A program made the translations under genes and the position numbers. A stretch of 39,780 bases of DNA from a virus. Shown in pieces: positions 22,201-32,100 of the stretch. Position 1 is the stretch's first letter; every line of letters starts with the position of its first letter. Location: the IMG/VR virus record IMGVR_UViG_3300011013_000031, positions 1-39,780 of that record; one strand, 5' to 3'. The notes under the pieces are model-generated. The model saw only the letters and a program-made list of their open reading frames with translations. It was not told the origin of the DNA and searched no databases.

Positions 22201-23324
22201 TTGAGGGTAGCGGATCTAACGCTGTGTTGCCAACGGCGAGGATTACAGCGGTGGCAACCGAGACATTTGATGCCACCCATAATCAGACTGATCTGAGTTT
22301 TCAGCTTGCAAATGATGGCGGGGTAACTGAGAAGTTTCGTATCACCAGTACGGGCAATGTCGGCATCGGCACGGCATCGCCTGCCGCGAATCTGCACGTT
22401 GAGACGGATAAGGTGACGGGCGATTATATCGGCTATTTTCACAACTCGCGCACAAGTGATGGCGGCGAGCAATATGGGGTGAAGATTGAAGCGGGATTCA
22501 ACCTTTACGATGCTGTTTTCCAAGTAGCCGATGGCAACAACAATAAGATGTTTCAGATCGATGGTGGCGGCACCACCGAGGCGTGTGCCAATGGAGGCAA
22601 GTTCTTTATTGCTGACACCGCCAACGCCAACATGACGCAGGGCATTACGATCAATCAAGGAACAAATGCCAACGAGGTTCTCGCATTTTGCTCCAGCGAT
22701 GTCGCGCATGGGCTGAGTCTGGCCGCAACGGATACATTTTGCTCCTTCATTAAATCCACGGATGCTGGGGGCGGGGTGGTGATGCAAGGTCTTACCGACG
22801 CCAATCATCCGAATAGTTATCAAACAATGGGATTCCATGTATATCAAGGGGTAGCCGCAGATACTACAAAATCCATTTCGGGTTATGGAATGGCAAGATT
22901 CCGTTGTGCATGTAGTAATTCTACCGTTACTACCAATGGGAATATGCTCTCTATAGACAATAATGGTAACACAAAGTTTATCATTGACGGAGAGGGTGAT
23001 GTCTTCTACGATGGCACAACTAATGCGGGTAACTGGGACGACCACGATGATGTTGGGCTACTTAGCGCGTTCCGAAATCTAACTACAAGCAACAAGGCAC
23101 AGGATGTATTCGGAGAGTTTGTGAGCGAGAACGCGAAAGTGCTACACGACACGGGCGTCATCACGATGAACGACGATGGACATCACTTCGTATCCACCAA
23201 GGGCTTGAATGCGCTAATCATTGATACGATCCGTCAGGAAGGTCAGAGGTGGCGCAAGGTCGTAGGAGAATATCAAGATAAAATCGCTGCGTTGGAATCG
23301 CGGCTACTTAGGCTGGAGGCTTAA
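19275..23324 (+). CDS. Large tail fibre protein with repeated shaft modules
   Basis: This 1349-aa protein begins inside the nozzle stop codon (TAATG). The N-terminus (MATITVPSDPTLPVAGAEIK) probably joins the tail. The shaft is Gly/Ala/Thr/Ser/Asp-rich and contains phage-fibre repeats: GELDAAT units, LGGTALGSLYSPIAGSSS, QTFTGDKTFTG and RIGIGTDSP or VGIGTASP units of the kind often seen before receptor-binding tips. The last 35 residues form a heptad-like helix (WRKVVGEYQDKIAALESRLL) that may trimerise the fibre. The C-terminal region resembles the end of fibres with an intramolecular chaperone, but I do not see the catalytic Ser/Lys pattern of the S74 peptidase family, so self-cleavage is not claimed. 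Codon composition changes abruptly along the gene. Confidence 0.85.
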   Translation: MATITVPSDPTLPVAGAEIKAAPLKDWITNIRTFIEATNIDEANVDTAGADGIVGKSINQTITGLKTFSNTAAAAGGLREVAKFEINPASGTAAANDGLRMTFTADDAGGNATAVGYVDLKLTDASTTSEDSEWRFSTISNASSVTPLVVNATSITMTTGTVAIGTNATIGGGLTVTGTGIFGALTVGSAAISEAELEMLDGLTGGTVTASKAVVVDGNKDIASFRNVTLTGELDAATLDISGDADIDGTLEADAITLGGTALGSLYSPIAGSSSIVTVGTVGTGTWQGSVIASAYLDADTAHLSGSQTFTGDKTFTGTITVGVDGTGKDVTFFGDTSGSKVVWDESADDLIFTNSGIAVGSDATGDIYYRNSSGYLTRLGVGDNGEVLTTNGTIPSWGSAGGAGDFSGPGSATDNAVVRFNGTGGKTGQNSGVTIDDSNNATGFANLTLSGELDAATGDFSGDVDVDGTLEADAITLGGTALGSLYSPIAGSSSIATVGTVGTGTWEGTAVALAYGGTGLVGATDGKIVIADGSGAPVLLDVGSSTAITVLGTVATGTWQGTAVASAYLDSDTAHLSTTQTFTGDKTFTGTLTVGADDTGKDVKFFGASAGAYMEWDESADQLRIVGASADATTSTGKLLLATSLNDINANDVIGKIEFQAPLEVGADAISVSASIKAVAQSTFTASSNATDIIFSTGHSETATEKFRITSQGELGIGGTNYGSDGQVLTSGGAGAAPAWENAASSGHTIQEEGSSLTARANLNFVGAGVTATDDSGNNATKVTVTPTGASLPVTRSDGSTSDPIALTSAALGESLVSDTTPQLGGNLDVNGQSIVSDGSNENIPITPHGTGSVVISKADINAGAIDNTTIGATTASTIAGTTLSATGNVSFDGGSFVFNESGADKDFRIEGDSDQNLFFADASTDRIGIGTDSPNTDLEIRGPAADFGYLTLSTAETTIVNTDPLGRIDFRAPLEGSGSNAVLPTARITAVATETFDATHNQTDLSFQLANDGGVTEKFRITSTGNVGIGTASPAANLHVETDKVTGDYIGYFHNSRTSDGGEQYGVKIEAGFNLYDAVFQVADGNNNKMFQIDGGGTTEACANGGKFFIADTANANMTQGITINQGTNANEVLAFCSSDVAHGLSLAATDTFCSFIKSTDAGGGVVMQGLTDANHPNSYQTMGFHVYQGVAADTTKSISGYGMARFRCACSNSTVTTNGNMLSIDNNGNTKFIIDGEGDVFYDGTTNAGNWDDHDDVGLLSAFRNLTTSNKAQDVFGEFVSENAKVLHDTGVITMNDDGHHFVSTKGLNALIIDTIRQEGQRWRKVVGEYQDKIAALESRLLRLEA
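19953..21145 (+). repeat. Internal duplication in the large fibre gene
   Basis: Two long diverged copies of one module lie in frame: copy 1 at about 19953-20325 and copy 2 at about 20613-21145. Both run from TLTGELDAAT or TLSGELDAAT, through ADAITLGGTALGSLYSPIAG and the QTFTGDKTFTG segment, to WDESAD. Copy 2 holds an extra insertion of about 50 codons that itself repeats the GTWxG unit. A further pair, EKFRITSQGELGIG and EKFRITSTGNVGIG, lies downstream. Confidence 0.7.
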
Positions 23325-23326
23325 TC

Positions 23327-23638
23327 ATGGCAGTTCAAGGTACGATTGAGACAATGGGCGGCTTGACCGCCACTAACGCATATCTGCGAATTTCGGATCT
23401 AACAGTGAAGAAGATCGTCAGTGATGGGGATGACAATAACAAGTGGCAACTGACGTATGGTGTATTCTGCTACGTCAACGCCAATGCGAGAACCAACAAC
23501 CCACAAACGCGCCTTGTCGCGCCGAGCGTGGATAGGTTCAAGGTCGTTAGCGATGATGAACCGAGTGACCCTATGGCGGTGGCATATGCTGACCTCAAGA
23601 CGCGATCCACGGTTACAGACGCTACGGACATACTGTAG
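23327..23638 (+). CDS. 103-aa protein between the two fibre genes
   Basis: The ATG has TGGAGG 7 nt upstream, inside the end of the large fibre gene. The product (MAVQGTIETMGGLTATNAYL) is compact and mixed alpha/beta: SDLTVKKIVSDGDDNNKWQL, TYGVFCYVNANART, then a hydrophilic end. It sits between two fibre genes and shares their GC-rich codon use, so a fibre-attached or fibre-assembly protein is likely. No family recognised. Confidence 0.7.
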   Translation: MAVQGTIETMGGLTATNAYLRISDLTVKKIVSDGDDNNKWQLTYGVFCYVNANARTNNPQTRLVAPSVDRFKVVSDDEPSDPMAVAYADLKTRSTVTDATDIL

Positions 23639-23650
23639 GAGATACTAATA

Positions 23651-24781
23651 ATGGCTGATAGAAAACCCCTCAAAGTCCTGCCCGATGGCGGCGGTGATAG
23701 CACTGGCCTTGGCGAGTTTGTCGCTGCGGATACCGTAGGCATAGTCGATGGCGGCACGGGGCTGGCAACGGTAGGGTCCAATCAACTTTTGACGGGCAAT
23801 GGCACTTCGGCGCTTACGTCTGAGAGCAACCTGACCTTCGACGGCTCGACGCTCACAGTGACAGCGGATCAGCACATCACAGCCGGCAAGGCGTTGGTCG
23901 TGGGCGGCACCACACAGTACGCCGCAGAAGCTATCGTCACGCCCGAGGTGCAAGTTTTAGGCGCGAATAGAGCCTCTGCCAGTATGCTGTTGGCGCAATA
24001 TACAGCCGATGAGTTTGGTCCTTCGCTTTATTTTATGAAGTCAAGGAACGCATCGATTGGCGGCAATACTGTAGTGCAAGACGATGATTCGATGGGGTCG
24101 CTTTTCTTTTACGCGAATGACGGCACGGATGGTCATAATCTGGGCGCAGCGATACGAGCGAATATAGATGGAACACCGGGCAGTAATGACACACCGGGAA
24201 GACTCGTTTTCCAGACCTCCGCAGATGGGACTAATTCGCTTGTTGAGCGTTTGCGGATCGGGGCAGATGGGAATGTTAAAGTAAGTGACGGTGATCTCGT
24301 CATCGGCACCAGCGGTCACGGCATTGACTTCAGCGCACATGCCCATGCTGGTGGAATGACATCTGAGCTACTTGATGACTACGAAGAGGGTACGTTCACG
24401 CCAGTATTTAAATACAGCACGACAGCGTATTCTCTCAATGGGTCAGATGCAAGATATACTAAGGTTGGTGATATTGTTCATTTTCAGATTTGGGCTGATG
24501 TCACAACCAGTGCATCAAATGATAGCAGTATCGTGTATGTAGCAGGATTGCCATTTACGTCATACAATAGCGTTGCATCGCATATCAGATACTCTGCGGC
24601 GTGGGAATACTACAGTGGAGGGCATGTGCCCCTTTTCTATCTTAACCAGAACAATACTGTTATGACCATGTTAATTCACAAAACAGATGGCAATCAGTGG
24701 GCTAATGCTGCGTCGTCGCAAATTTATAGAAGCAGTGGTCATAATGAAATAATTGTATCTGGCACATACATAGCCGCTTAA
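23651..24781 (+). CDS. Second tail fibre with distinct C-terminal tip
   Basis: TAGGAG precedes the ATG. The 376-aa product has an N-terminal Gly/Thr/Ala-rich shaft (GGTGLATVGSNQLLTGNGTS) and the frequent fibre segments SLVERLRIGADGNVKVSDGD and LLDDYEEGTFTPVFKYST. The C-terminal tip (about residues 250-376, RYTKVGDIVHFQIWADVTTS onward) is aromatic and probably binds the host receptor. The EEGTFTPV junction is often seen in phage and prophage fibres just before a variable tip. DNA composition shifts from GC-rich in the shaft to AT-rich in the tip, a sign of tip exchange. Confidence 0.8.
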   Translation: MADRKPLKVLPDGGGDSTGLGEFVAADTVGIVDGGTGLATVGSNQLLTGNGTSALTSESNLTFDGSTLTVTADQHITAGKALVVGGTTQYAAEAIVTPEVQVLGANRASASMLLAQYTADEFGPSLYFMKSRNASIGGNTVVQDDDSMGSLFFYANDGTDGHNLGAAIRANIDGTPGSNDTPGRLVFQTSADGTNSLVERLRIGADGNVKVSDGDLVIGTSGHGIDFSAHAHAGGMTSELLDDYEEGTFTPVFKYSTTAYSLNGSDARYTKVGDIVHFQIWADVTTSASNDSSIVYVAGLPFTSYNSVASHIRYSAAWEYYSGGHVPLFYLNQNNTVMTMLIHKTDGNQWANAASSQIYRSSGHNEIIVSGTYIAA

Positions 24782-24793
24782 AGGAGTAATAGC

Positions 24794-25054
24794 ATGGCAC
24801 TTGAAAAAACTACGACTGACGATAAAATCGAAATCGTTGGCGATTACAAGCATTTGCAGGTACGCACTGCAACTATAGTATCCGAGGACGGCACGGAGTT
24901 GTCGCGCTCGTTTCACCGCAAAGTCCTGCATCCTGATGCTGATATCAGCGGCGAGTCTGCCGAGATACAGAGTATTGCGGCGGCAGTGTGGACCGATGAG
25001 GTCAAGGCTGCATGGCAGACATTCCAAGAGGCTCAGGCCAGCGCCCGTTCGTAA
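24794..25054 (+). CDS. 86-aa fibre-associated protein
   Basis: AAAGGAG precedes the ATG, 12 nt after the fibre stop. The product begins MALEKTTTDDKIEIVGDYKH and contains VRTATIVSEDGTELSRSFHR and IAAAVWTDEVKAAWQTFQEA. I remember this FHR...AAAVWTDEVKAA pattern from many marine phage genomes, next to fibre genes, with no known role. A strong ribosome binding site and place in the tail-fibre block suggest a virion or fibre chaperone protein. Confidence 0.75.
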   Translation: MALEKTTTDDKIEIVGDYKHLQVRTATIVSEDGTELSRSFHRKVLHPDADISGESAEIQSIAAAVWTDEVKAAWQTFQEAQASARS

Positions 25055-25055
25055 C

Positions 25056-25247
25056 GTGGATGCCGATCTCATCATCTCCGTAGTAGCCCTTGCTCTGGTC
25101 GCGCTGATCGGGGCTAACACTTGGCTGCTGCTGTCGGTGCGTGATCGGGTGGGCAAAGTGGATCGGCGCGTAGAAGGACAGAACCAGCGATTAACAAAAG
25201 TGATTGATTGGGCAGAGGGGCAGGTGCCGCCCAAGCGAGGTAGGTAA
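25056..25247 (+). CDS. 63-aa single-pass membrane protein
   Basis: GTG at 25056 directly follows the previous stop; upstream ATGs in this frame would overlap the fibre-associated gene. The product has a short N-terminus (VDAD), one strongly hydrophobic helix (LIISVVALALVALIGANTWL, residues 5-24) and a charged helical tail (RDRVGKVDRRVEGQNQRLTK), so it is a membrane-anchored coiled-coil-like protein. It starts a run of small membrane proteins and overlaps the next gene (TAATG). A lysis role (spanin- or antiholin-like) is possible but unproven. Confidence 0.6.
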   Translation: MDADLIISVVALALVALIGANTWLLLSVRDRVGKVDRRVEGQNQRLTKVIDWAEGQVPPKRGR

Positions 25248-25660
25248 TGTTACGCAGACCGCCACGCGACCCAAAAACCATTGGGTCATTTGCTGAATTA
25301 CGGCAGCATTACGAAACGCTATGGAATGAGCTTGACGAGTGTAAGCGCCAGAAATCTGCTGCTTATAGCACACTGAAGTCACGAACTCGAGAGGTTCGCG
25401 GCACACAAGCTGACCTCAAAAAAGCGAAGGGTGAGATTGTAACCCTCACCAAAAAAGAACACGCCAAGAGCAAGGAAAAATCCAGTGCAGCCTACGCCAG
25501 TACAGCAGCCACGACACTCATTATCACCTATCAAGTTGTCGAGGTCAGCGGAGGCTGGGGCAAGTGGTCACCCGTATTTGAACACGAAGCGACCATTGGG
25601 GTGATGCAAGTTGCTATCGGTAGTCTGTTAGCATGGGCCATGCGGCCTTTTCAACACTGA
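25247..25660 (+). CDS. 137-aa coiled-coil and two-helix membrane protein (holin candidate)
   Basis: The N-terminal 75 residues are charged and helical (FAELRQHYETLWNELDECKR; QADLKKAKGEIVTLTKKEHA), a probable coiled coil. Two hydrophobic segments follow, at about 80-98 (SAAYASTAATTLIITYQVV) and 114-132 (ATIGVMQVAIGSLLAWAM). The C-terminus is short. Two membrane helices plus a long soluble helix fit a class II holin-like or other membrane-acting protein. No cysteine-lipobox is present, so it is not an obvious outer spanin. The gene starts in the previous stop codon. Confidence 0.55.
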   Translation: MLRRPPRDPKTIGSFAELRQHYETLWNELDECKRQKSAAYSTLKSRTREVRGTQADLKKAKGEIVTLTKKEHAKSKEKSSAAYASTAATTLIITYQVVEVSGGWGKWSPVFEHEATIGVMQVAIGSLLAWAMRPFQH

Positions 25661-25669
25661 GAGGACACA

Positions 25670-25909
25670 ATGATTGACAAAATCAAAGAAAATATCCAAG
25701 TCGGATTCGGTAAGAAGGAAACTACGAAAACTGCGAAAGGCGCAGCAGTGGGTGGAATGGGTGCTGTTGCTTATACTATTATTAGCGACCTTGGGTACAT
25801 GCCTACTTCTTTATCAGCACCTGACATTGTACCGTACGTGGTAGCGGGGTTATCCACAATCATCAACTCGGTACATCAGTTCCTTAAAAACAATGGGATA
25901 GGGGATTAG
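25670..25909 (+). CDS. 79-aa small membrane protein (holin-like)
   Basis: GAGAGGAC precedes the ATG. A basic, amphipathic N-terminus (MIDKIKENIQVGFGKKETTK) is followed by two moderately hydrophobic stretches (GAAVGGMGAVAYTIISDLGY and APDIVPYVVAGLSTIINSVH) and a short charged end. Size and layout suit a small holin or membrane-associated accessory protein. With no endolysin in this window, the role in lysis is a guess from size and position. Confidence 0.55.
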   Translation: MIDKIKENIQVGFGKKETTKTAKGAAVGGMGAVAYTIISDLGYMPTSLSAPDIVPYVVAGLSTIINSVHQFLKNNGIGD

Positions 25910-25919
25910 GAGAGCAGTA

Positions 25920-26138
25920 ATGTCGGACGATATCAGCAAAGAAGTTATTGATGCAAAAATAGAAGCCATACAAAATGATTTGCAGGCTACTGTTGAGCAA
26001 CATGAGAAAGCTTCTAATTCTGTAAATGAACTGTCAAAGTTGTTTGATCGTCAACAAGGCGCACTGATTGGCCTAAGACAGCTTAGGCAAGAATTATTTG
26101 GCGAAGAAGAACCTGTCAACGAAGAAGTTGAAAAGTAA
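25920..26138 (+). CDS. 72-aa coiled-coil protein
   Basis: AGGAGAG precedes the ATG. The product (MSDDISKEVIDAKIEAIQND...) is acidic and nearly all helical with heptad spacing over residues 5-60, ending GEEEPVNEEVEK. No membrane segment. Proteins of this form accompany holins or internal virion proteins in some short-tailed phages. Function unknown; a small assembly or adaptor coiled coil is likely. Confidence 0.6.
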   Translation: MSDDISKEVIDAKIEAIQNDLQATVEQHEKASNSVNELSKLFDRQQGALIGLRQLRQELFGEEEPVNEEVEK

Positions 26139-26161
26139 ATAGGGATATACTGGAGGCACAA

Positions 26162-29100
26162 ATGGCACTGTTTGACGAGGGTGCGGCAGATGCGGCAGCA
26201 GAAGAAGCAGCACGGAAAAAACGCGAAAAAGAGGAAAAAGAGCGGAAAGCTGCTGCCGCTGCCGCTAATGGGAAGGGCAACGGTGCTAACGCCGTAACGT
26301 CCGCATCTTTTGGATTAGACGGTGATGACCCAGAAGCAGCGCCAGATGTGCCTCCAATAACCCAAACCGATTCCACTTCAGATGACTCTAATGCCGTAGC
26401 AGCGACTAATACATTTTTCAGCAATTTCGCTCAAAGCAATCCTGAAGAAGCCTACAAGATGTACGAAGGGATTTTGAGCGGTGACGCATCTGATGAGGTG
26501 AAGAATGCCTACCGAGAGCAAGCTCCACCAGAGTTTGCAAATCGATATAATACGGGATTATCGCAAGCAGCCTCATCCGACTTGGCAGCCTCTTACGCAG
26601 ACAGGGCCGCACCCACGACCGTTGATAGGTATGGACACCTACCCGAAGAAGACCAAAACGCGATAAGTGCAGCGGAAACGTATTGGCTTCCTCGACTAGA
26701 GAATGACCCAGAAAAAGCTTACGAAAACTATAAAATAACAATGGGTCGCACAGATGTCTCTGATAGCGTAAAGCAGTTCTGGAGAGACAATGCCCCAGCC
26801 GAGTTTGCCACTCGCCTCAATAATGAAAAGTCACAGGGCGCGCAAACAGATTTGGCCGCTGGCTACGAGGGAAGGATATTAGACAAGTATTTCTCAGAGA
26901 CCGAGACACAGCCTCTTTATTTTGAAAATGAAATAAGGGAGGCAATGAAAGACCCCTCGTCTGATGAAGCATATCGCCTATGGCAAATACAGTATGACAG
27001 GCCCGGTATTTCCGACGAAGAGAGGCAAAGGTATGCCGATCTATTCCCAGCATTTGCATCGGAGTATGCCCGAGAGGGAAGTATTCCATTAAGCGATAAA
27101 GAAGATTGGGAGGGAACAACGACTGGTAATGTTTTTAGTGGACTTCTAGAAAGCAACCCCGAAGAAGCATATCTGCTATACAAAAAAATATTAAGAAGCG
27201 ATGCGTCTGACGAGGTGAAGAACTCTTATAGAGATCAAGCCCCTGCGGATTTTGCTGATCGATTTGTCAGAGATAGTGGGAGAGTATCTCGTCCCGGCGA
27301 GGATACTTTTGAGTTTGAGAATACAAATCCTTTTGTAGAAGCAGAAAATTTTGATGACGTATTTAAAACAGGAGATGCCATATCGGAAGGGTCGGATAGG
27401 GTTGCCGAAGACCCTTTCCTTTTTACAAGGGTTAGAGATGGAATAGGGCAAGGAAATTTAAACCAGTTTAACAGGCAGTTTATAGAGCGTAATGTAAATT
27501 TTAGTCCTGAACAAAAAGCTCAATTGTTGGAGTTGTGGGATAGCAAGGATGCCGAGGCACAAGCAAACGTAGATGCTGCCAAAGGCCCAACTACAGAGGA
27601 TACTTACAAAAATTTATTGCAGCAAATAAGATCTGGATACCTGACAGATCGCACTGCCATAATGAGGGCTAAACTGCCCTTGCAGATGCAAGACGATCTT
27701 TTAAGTGCATTAACTCAGAAAACAACAAAGGGTGCTGACTTCGATGTCGATACCTATGACGAGTTTTTTAAAACAGCAGATGCCGTAAATCAAGGATCTG
27801 ACGTATTAACATTTGACCCACATCATTATGGCGATGTGCATAGCACTATACAAGGCGGTGATCTAGATAAGTTTAATAGAGAGTTTATTTCAAGAGATGT
27901 AAATCTTACAGAAGAGCAGAGAGAAGCTCTCCTCTCTCTATACGACCTTAAGGTTGAGGAGCGTCGAGGGTGGCAAGAAGATAAAACTCCAGAGGAAATA
28001 TACTCTGATTTTGAATCTCGCATTGCCAGTGGTGAGGCAATTGACAGGACAGAGATAATTGACTCTCTATTATCCGACGAGCAGAAAACAGCCCTTTTGG
28101 CTTCTTCTTCGGGAAGACAGAGGGAGATTAGGAGCAATCAAGCGTATCAATCTTTTGAGAAACGATTCTCCTTTGATCCCAATAAGCCAACCGAGCATGA
28201 CATTCTCACTAATGGTGATCTAACTCAAGAGCAGAAAGACAATTTAATAGCTCGCTATTTTCCAGTAGAGGAAGTTCCAGATGAAGTGGGAGAAGTAGAA
28301 GGAGAAGATGAACTTGCTCCGAGAGATAGGTACGGCCGAAAGTTAAGGGCTACGAGAGACTTCCTTAATAGCGGTGGCGATCCCGCTATGGTCAATTGGA
28401 ATGAATTAGAATCATTGGCTAATGCTGCTGGCGTTGGCGATCTGTTTAATAAACAAACTATCATTGAAAGTGGTGCGGCTGAGTATGACAAAGGTCAGCG
28501 TCCCGCAAGACAGCAGAAAGCCTACCAAGGTTTAATAGGTAGGTTTATGAGCGGTGCTAATGTTAGTGAGTATGAGATAGCTACAGCTGATTTATCAGAT
28601 CAACAACGTAGTGATTTGCAGTCTCGTTTTGCGGAGCAAGAGAGAAGGCGGGAAGACCAAAGAAGGAGGGAGGAACAGGATAGGGAGAAGGAGGAACAGG
28701 ATAGGCTACGTAGGGAAGAGTACGAAAGGACGATAGAGGAGAAGAGGCTAGAAGCAGAGCGTCTTAGGATAGAAGCCGAGCAGTCCAAAACAGCCAATCC
28801 TACGATTGACAATGAGGATAAAGCCGAGCGGTCTTCTGCTTATGATAATTTATCGAGTCAAATATACACTGCCCTTGATGAGGGCAATGCCAATACATCA
28901 CAGCTTTTATACCAAATAGAGACATCTGGTTTAGCTGATGATGAAAAAGCTCGTCTTAAGGCCATGCTCCCGAAGCCTGCTCCTTCCTTGGATCAGCAAG
29001 CTGAAGAACAACTGGAGCAAGAAGCAGAGACAAAGAGAGAAGAAGAATATGTAGCCATAGATGAAGGCAAGACGATCATAGAGGCAGATGCTCTGATAGA

Positions 29101-32100
29101 CATGATTGATGATATCATGTCTAACATGGCGGGTGTATTGTCGGAAGAAGACATCGTAAAGTTGGTAAGCGCACGACTACAGGGTCAAAACTTGTTTGCC
29201 GATTCTGCCACCTTGCTTAATACGGTGGCAGATGTAAATAAGCTGTACTACAGGCATTTTGAAGGAACTAGGACCAGACCTCTTACCTTTGTAGAAAGAA
29301 AGGACATGGAAGCAAAGGAGCGGTCTGATTCCGTAGTAACTGCGGCTGAATTGGATGCGTCTAAGACGAAAGAGGATCTATTTGCGAAGTTTGGTATTTC
29401 GTATGAGATGCAGTCTAATCCAGAAGAGGCATATTTTAAGGCACTAAGATTGGGTAACGCTTCGCCATCCGAAGCCTATAGAATATTCAAATATGCTGGT
29501 GGAATGGGTGCTCCTCCTGTAGGGCAGAATCCCAATCTAACTCCAGAGGGCAAGGAGGAAGACGATGATTCTATTTCCTTGTTTACCATTACAGAAGATC
29601 ATGGTGGGTATGGACACCCCTTCTATGCAGATGATGTATACAATCTCAAGGCGAAGCCGGGAGAGAGTGAAGACGAGTTTTGGGACAGGGTGCAGAATGC
29701 AGAGTGGTTGACAGAGCTTAAAGATCCAGATACGTCTGCCTCATATACGAAGTTGTCACCTCTCGAAAGTGATGCCATAGTAGATAAGATGATCACCACA
29801 CTTGGTCAAAATGGAGCAGACAGCGTAACCTTAAACAATGCGCTGGATGAATTAGTTAGATTTCAAAATAAAGACGATTTTACCAAAAACGATTTGCGAG
29901 CACAGTTTGAAGATGCTCTTCTTGATGCCCTTAATTCTATGGGCGGGGAAGACTTGGATGAGCAGAAGAGACTGTTGAGAGCTTCGGCTAAAGAAGACTA
30001 TCAAGATGCAATAGAAGAGGCGAACAGGTATTTCCTTGTGAACGGCTTATCGGGAAGTGGCCAAGAGCAGCGTAGATTTGAAGAGCTATCCAGTAATCAC
30101 CTAAAGGGATTGCGTGAGATAGACATGGCCATTAACGAAAAGAGGAATGAGTATGCCGCCAAGCAGGTAACCATGCTTACGGACTCGCTTGCTCAGCTAG
30201 CAAATATAGATGTTAGCGAAAACAAGCTTGGATTAGAAGCAGATGACCTTGAAGAACGTGGTCGGCAGTTCGATGCCTCACTTAAACAAAGCAAGTATAC
30301 GACAGAGCAAGAGCTTAATATACGGAACAAAGAACTGAATATTGATGAAACAAAGTTCTATGAAACAGTTCGTCAGTTTAATAAAGAGCTTGGCAATAGG
30401 ATAAATGAGTTCGCAGCACAGTTTGGTTTAAATGAGCTAGAGACTGCCGCAAGTATCCGTAAGGTCAATACGGACATCGTGAATCAAACGAGAGAGTTGT
30501 CTAATCAAATAGCCATGTCATGGGCCGATATTACTGGCATAGCTGGAGATATGACGGGAACACTAAATCTCAATGACTTGGGTATTCCAGCAGCAGAGTT
30601 CACGGAACAGGAAAGAAATCTTCCACCAGAGTATCTTGCCCAAACAAAAATAGGCAAGGCTATTGCCGATTCGTTTTCGGCCATGACAGGTCAGCAAATA
30701 ACTCTTGATCAGTTGAAGGCCATTGCAGATGGTGAGGATCTCATGGTAGAGGGTATGCCCACCCTAGAGTCTCGTCAGATTGCTACGGCCATTACCATGC
30801 AGAACTTGGACCGCATGAATAAGTATGCAGCCATAGCAGATGAAAACGACTTGGAGCTGGAGCGATTTGAAACAGCTAAAGATCAAGCAGATCGTCAGTG
30901 GTATCTCACCATTGGAGATGTGTCGGAAACATTTGGCATGAACAATGATGCTTTCAGAGATGCCAAGTATCAATACGATAAAATGTTTGACCCCCTTAGT
31001 GCTGATCCAGATAAGAATGGAACCAATAATCCAGATCTTATTCATGTAGCTACGGAGAAGGCTAGAGAGATATATCTCAGTTCATCTGGCGTAGCGTTTG
31101 GTGATGAAAGATATGATGAGATTAACCAAGAGTTTCAAGAAAATTGGGGTCAGGCAAATGATGTCTTTGACAACACCCACGCCAATCAGCTTAAGGACAT
31201 AGCTCGTCAAAACAAATTTGAAGAAGATAAGTTTGAGCGGGCTAATAGGCAGGCAACTTTGCAAGAAGAGAAGTATGAGGAAGTGTGGGGTGCCTTGATG
31301 GGGGCAAGGGACGAAGATCCAACTTCTATAAATCTCTATGATAGCAATAGGACTCTTTGGAACGAGACTCTAGATTATATAAATCAATATACCGATACAG
31401 GAACGAGTGTAACTCCAGAGTATTACGATGTTCATAAAAGGCTGGCGGGTGAACCTCTTTCAGAGGGCATGGCTGAGTTAATGGCCAATTACGATCCCAC
31501 CACTGCCACACAGGAACAGTACAATCAGCTTGTTGCCAAGTGGAGAGAGGCAAATCCACCGGGCGATACAGAAACGGGGAATGACCATAGAAACCGTGCA
31601 GCTTCTGCCATTAGAGGATATATAGCAAGTAAAAACTCGCGGGAGATTGTTGAACAGGTTGAGCGTGGCGATGTTCGTATTATGGACACTGATAAAGTTT
31701 CGTCCATTGTAGCTTCCCTTATGGAAAATCCTCCACCGGGATTGTTTGAAAATATCAACAGCAACTATGGCATCTTGAATGATGAAGCGAAGAGAGAGGT
31801 GCTAACTAGCATTGTTAATTCTACGGTGCAAAGTCGGGAGATGGAGCAGTATCTTGATCCAGAGACAGGCGAGGCAATAATCTCTGCCAGCGACCTTGGA
31901 CTAGACTGGTATGATGCGAGTGGTGATTTAAAAGATGACACCTCTGGTTGGTTTATCACAACCGCGGGACACCAATTTGAAGATAAGGCTACTGAGAGAT
32001 TTATAGAAGCTTCTCAAAGAGGTGGAGATTTAGAAGGTGTTTCCGTTATAGACCTTCTAAACAATAAAGAATATGAAAATTATGTAGATGATAAAGACGA

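Noticed and set aside
22800-23324. Self-cleaving S74 peptidase chaperone at the end of the large fibre
   Set aside because: The C-terminus is placed like one and ends in a coiled coil, but the usual Ser-Asp-x-Arg-Leu-Lys start and the catalytic pattern are not visible.
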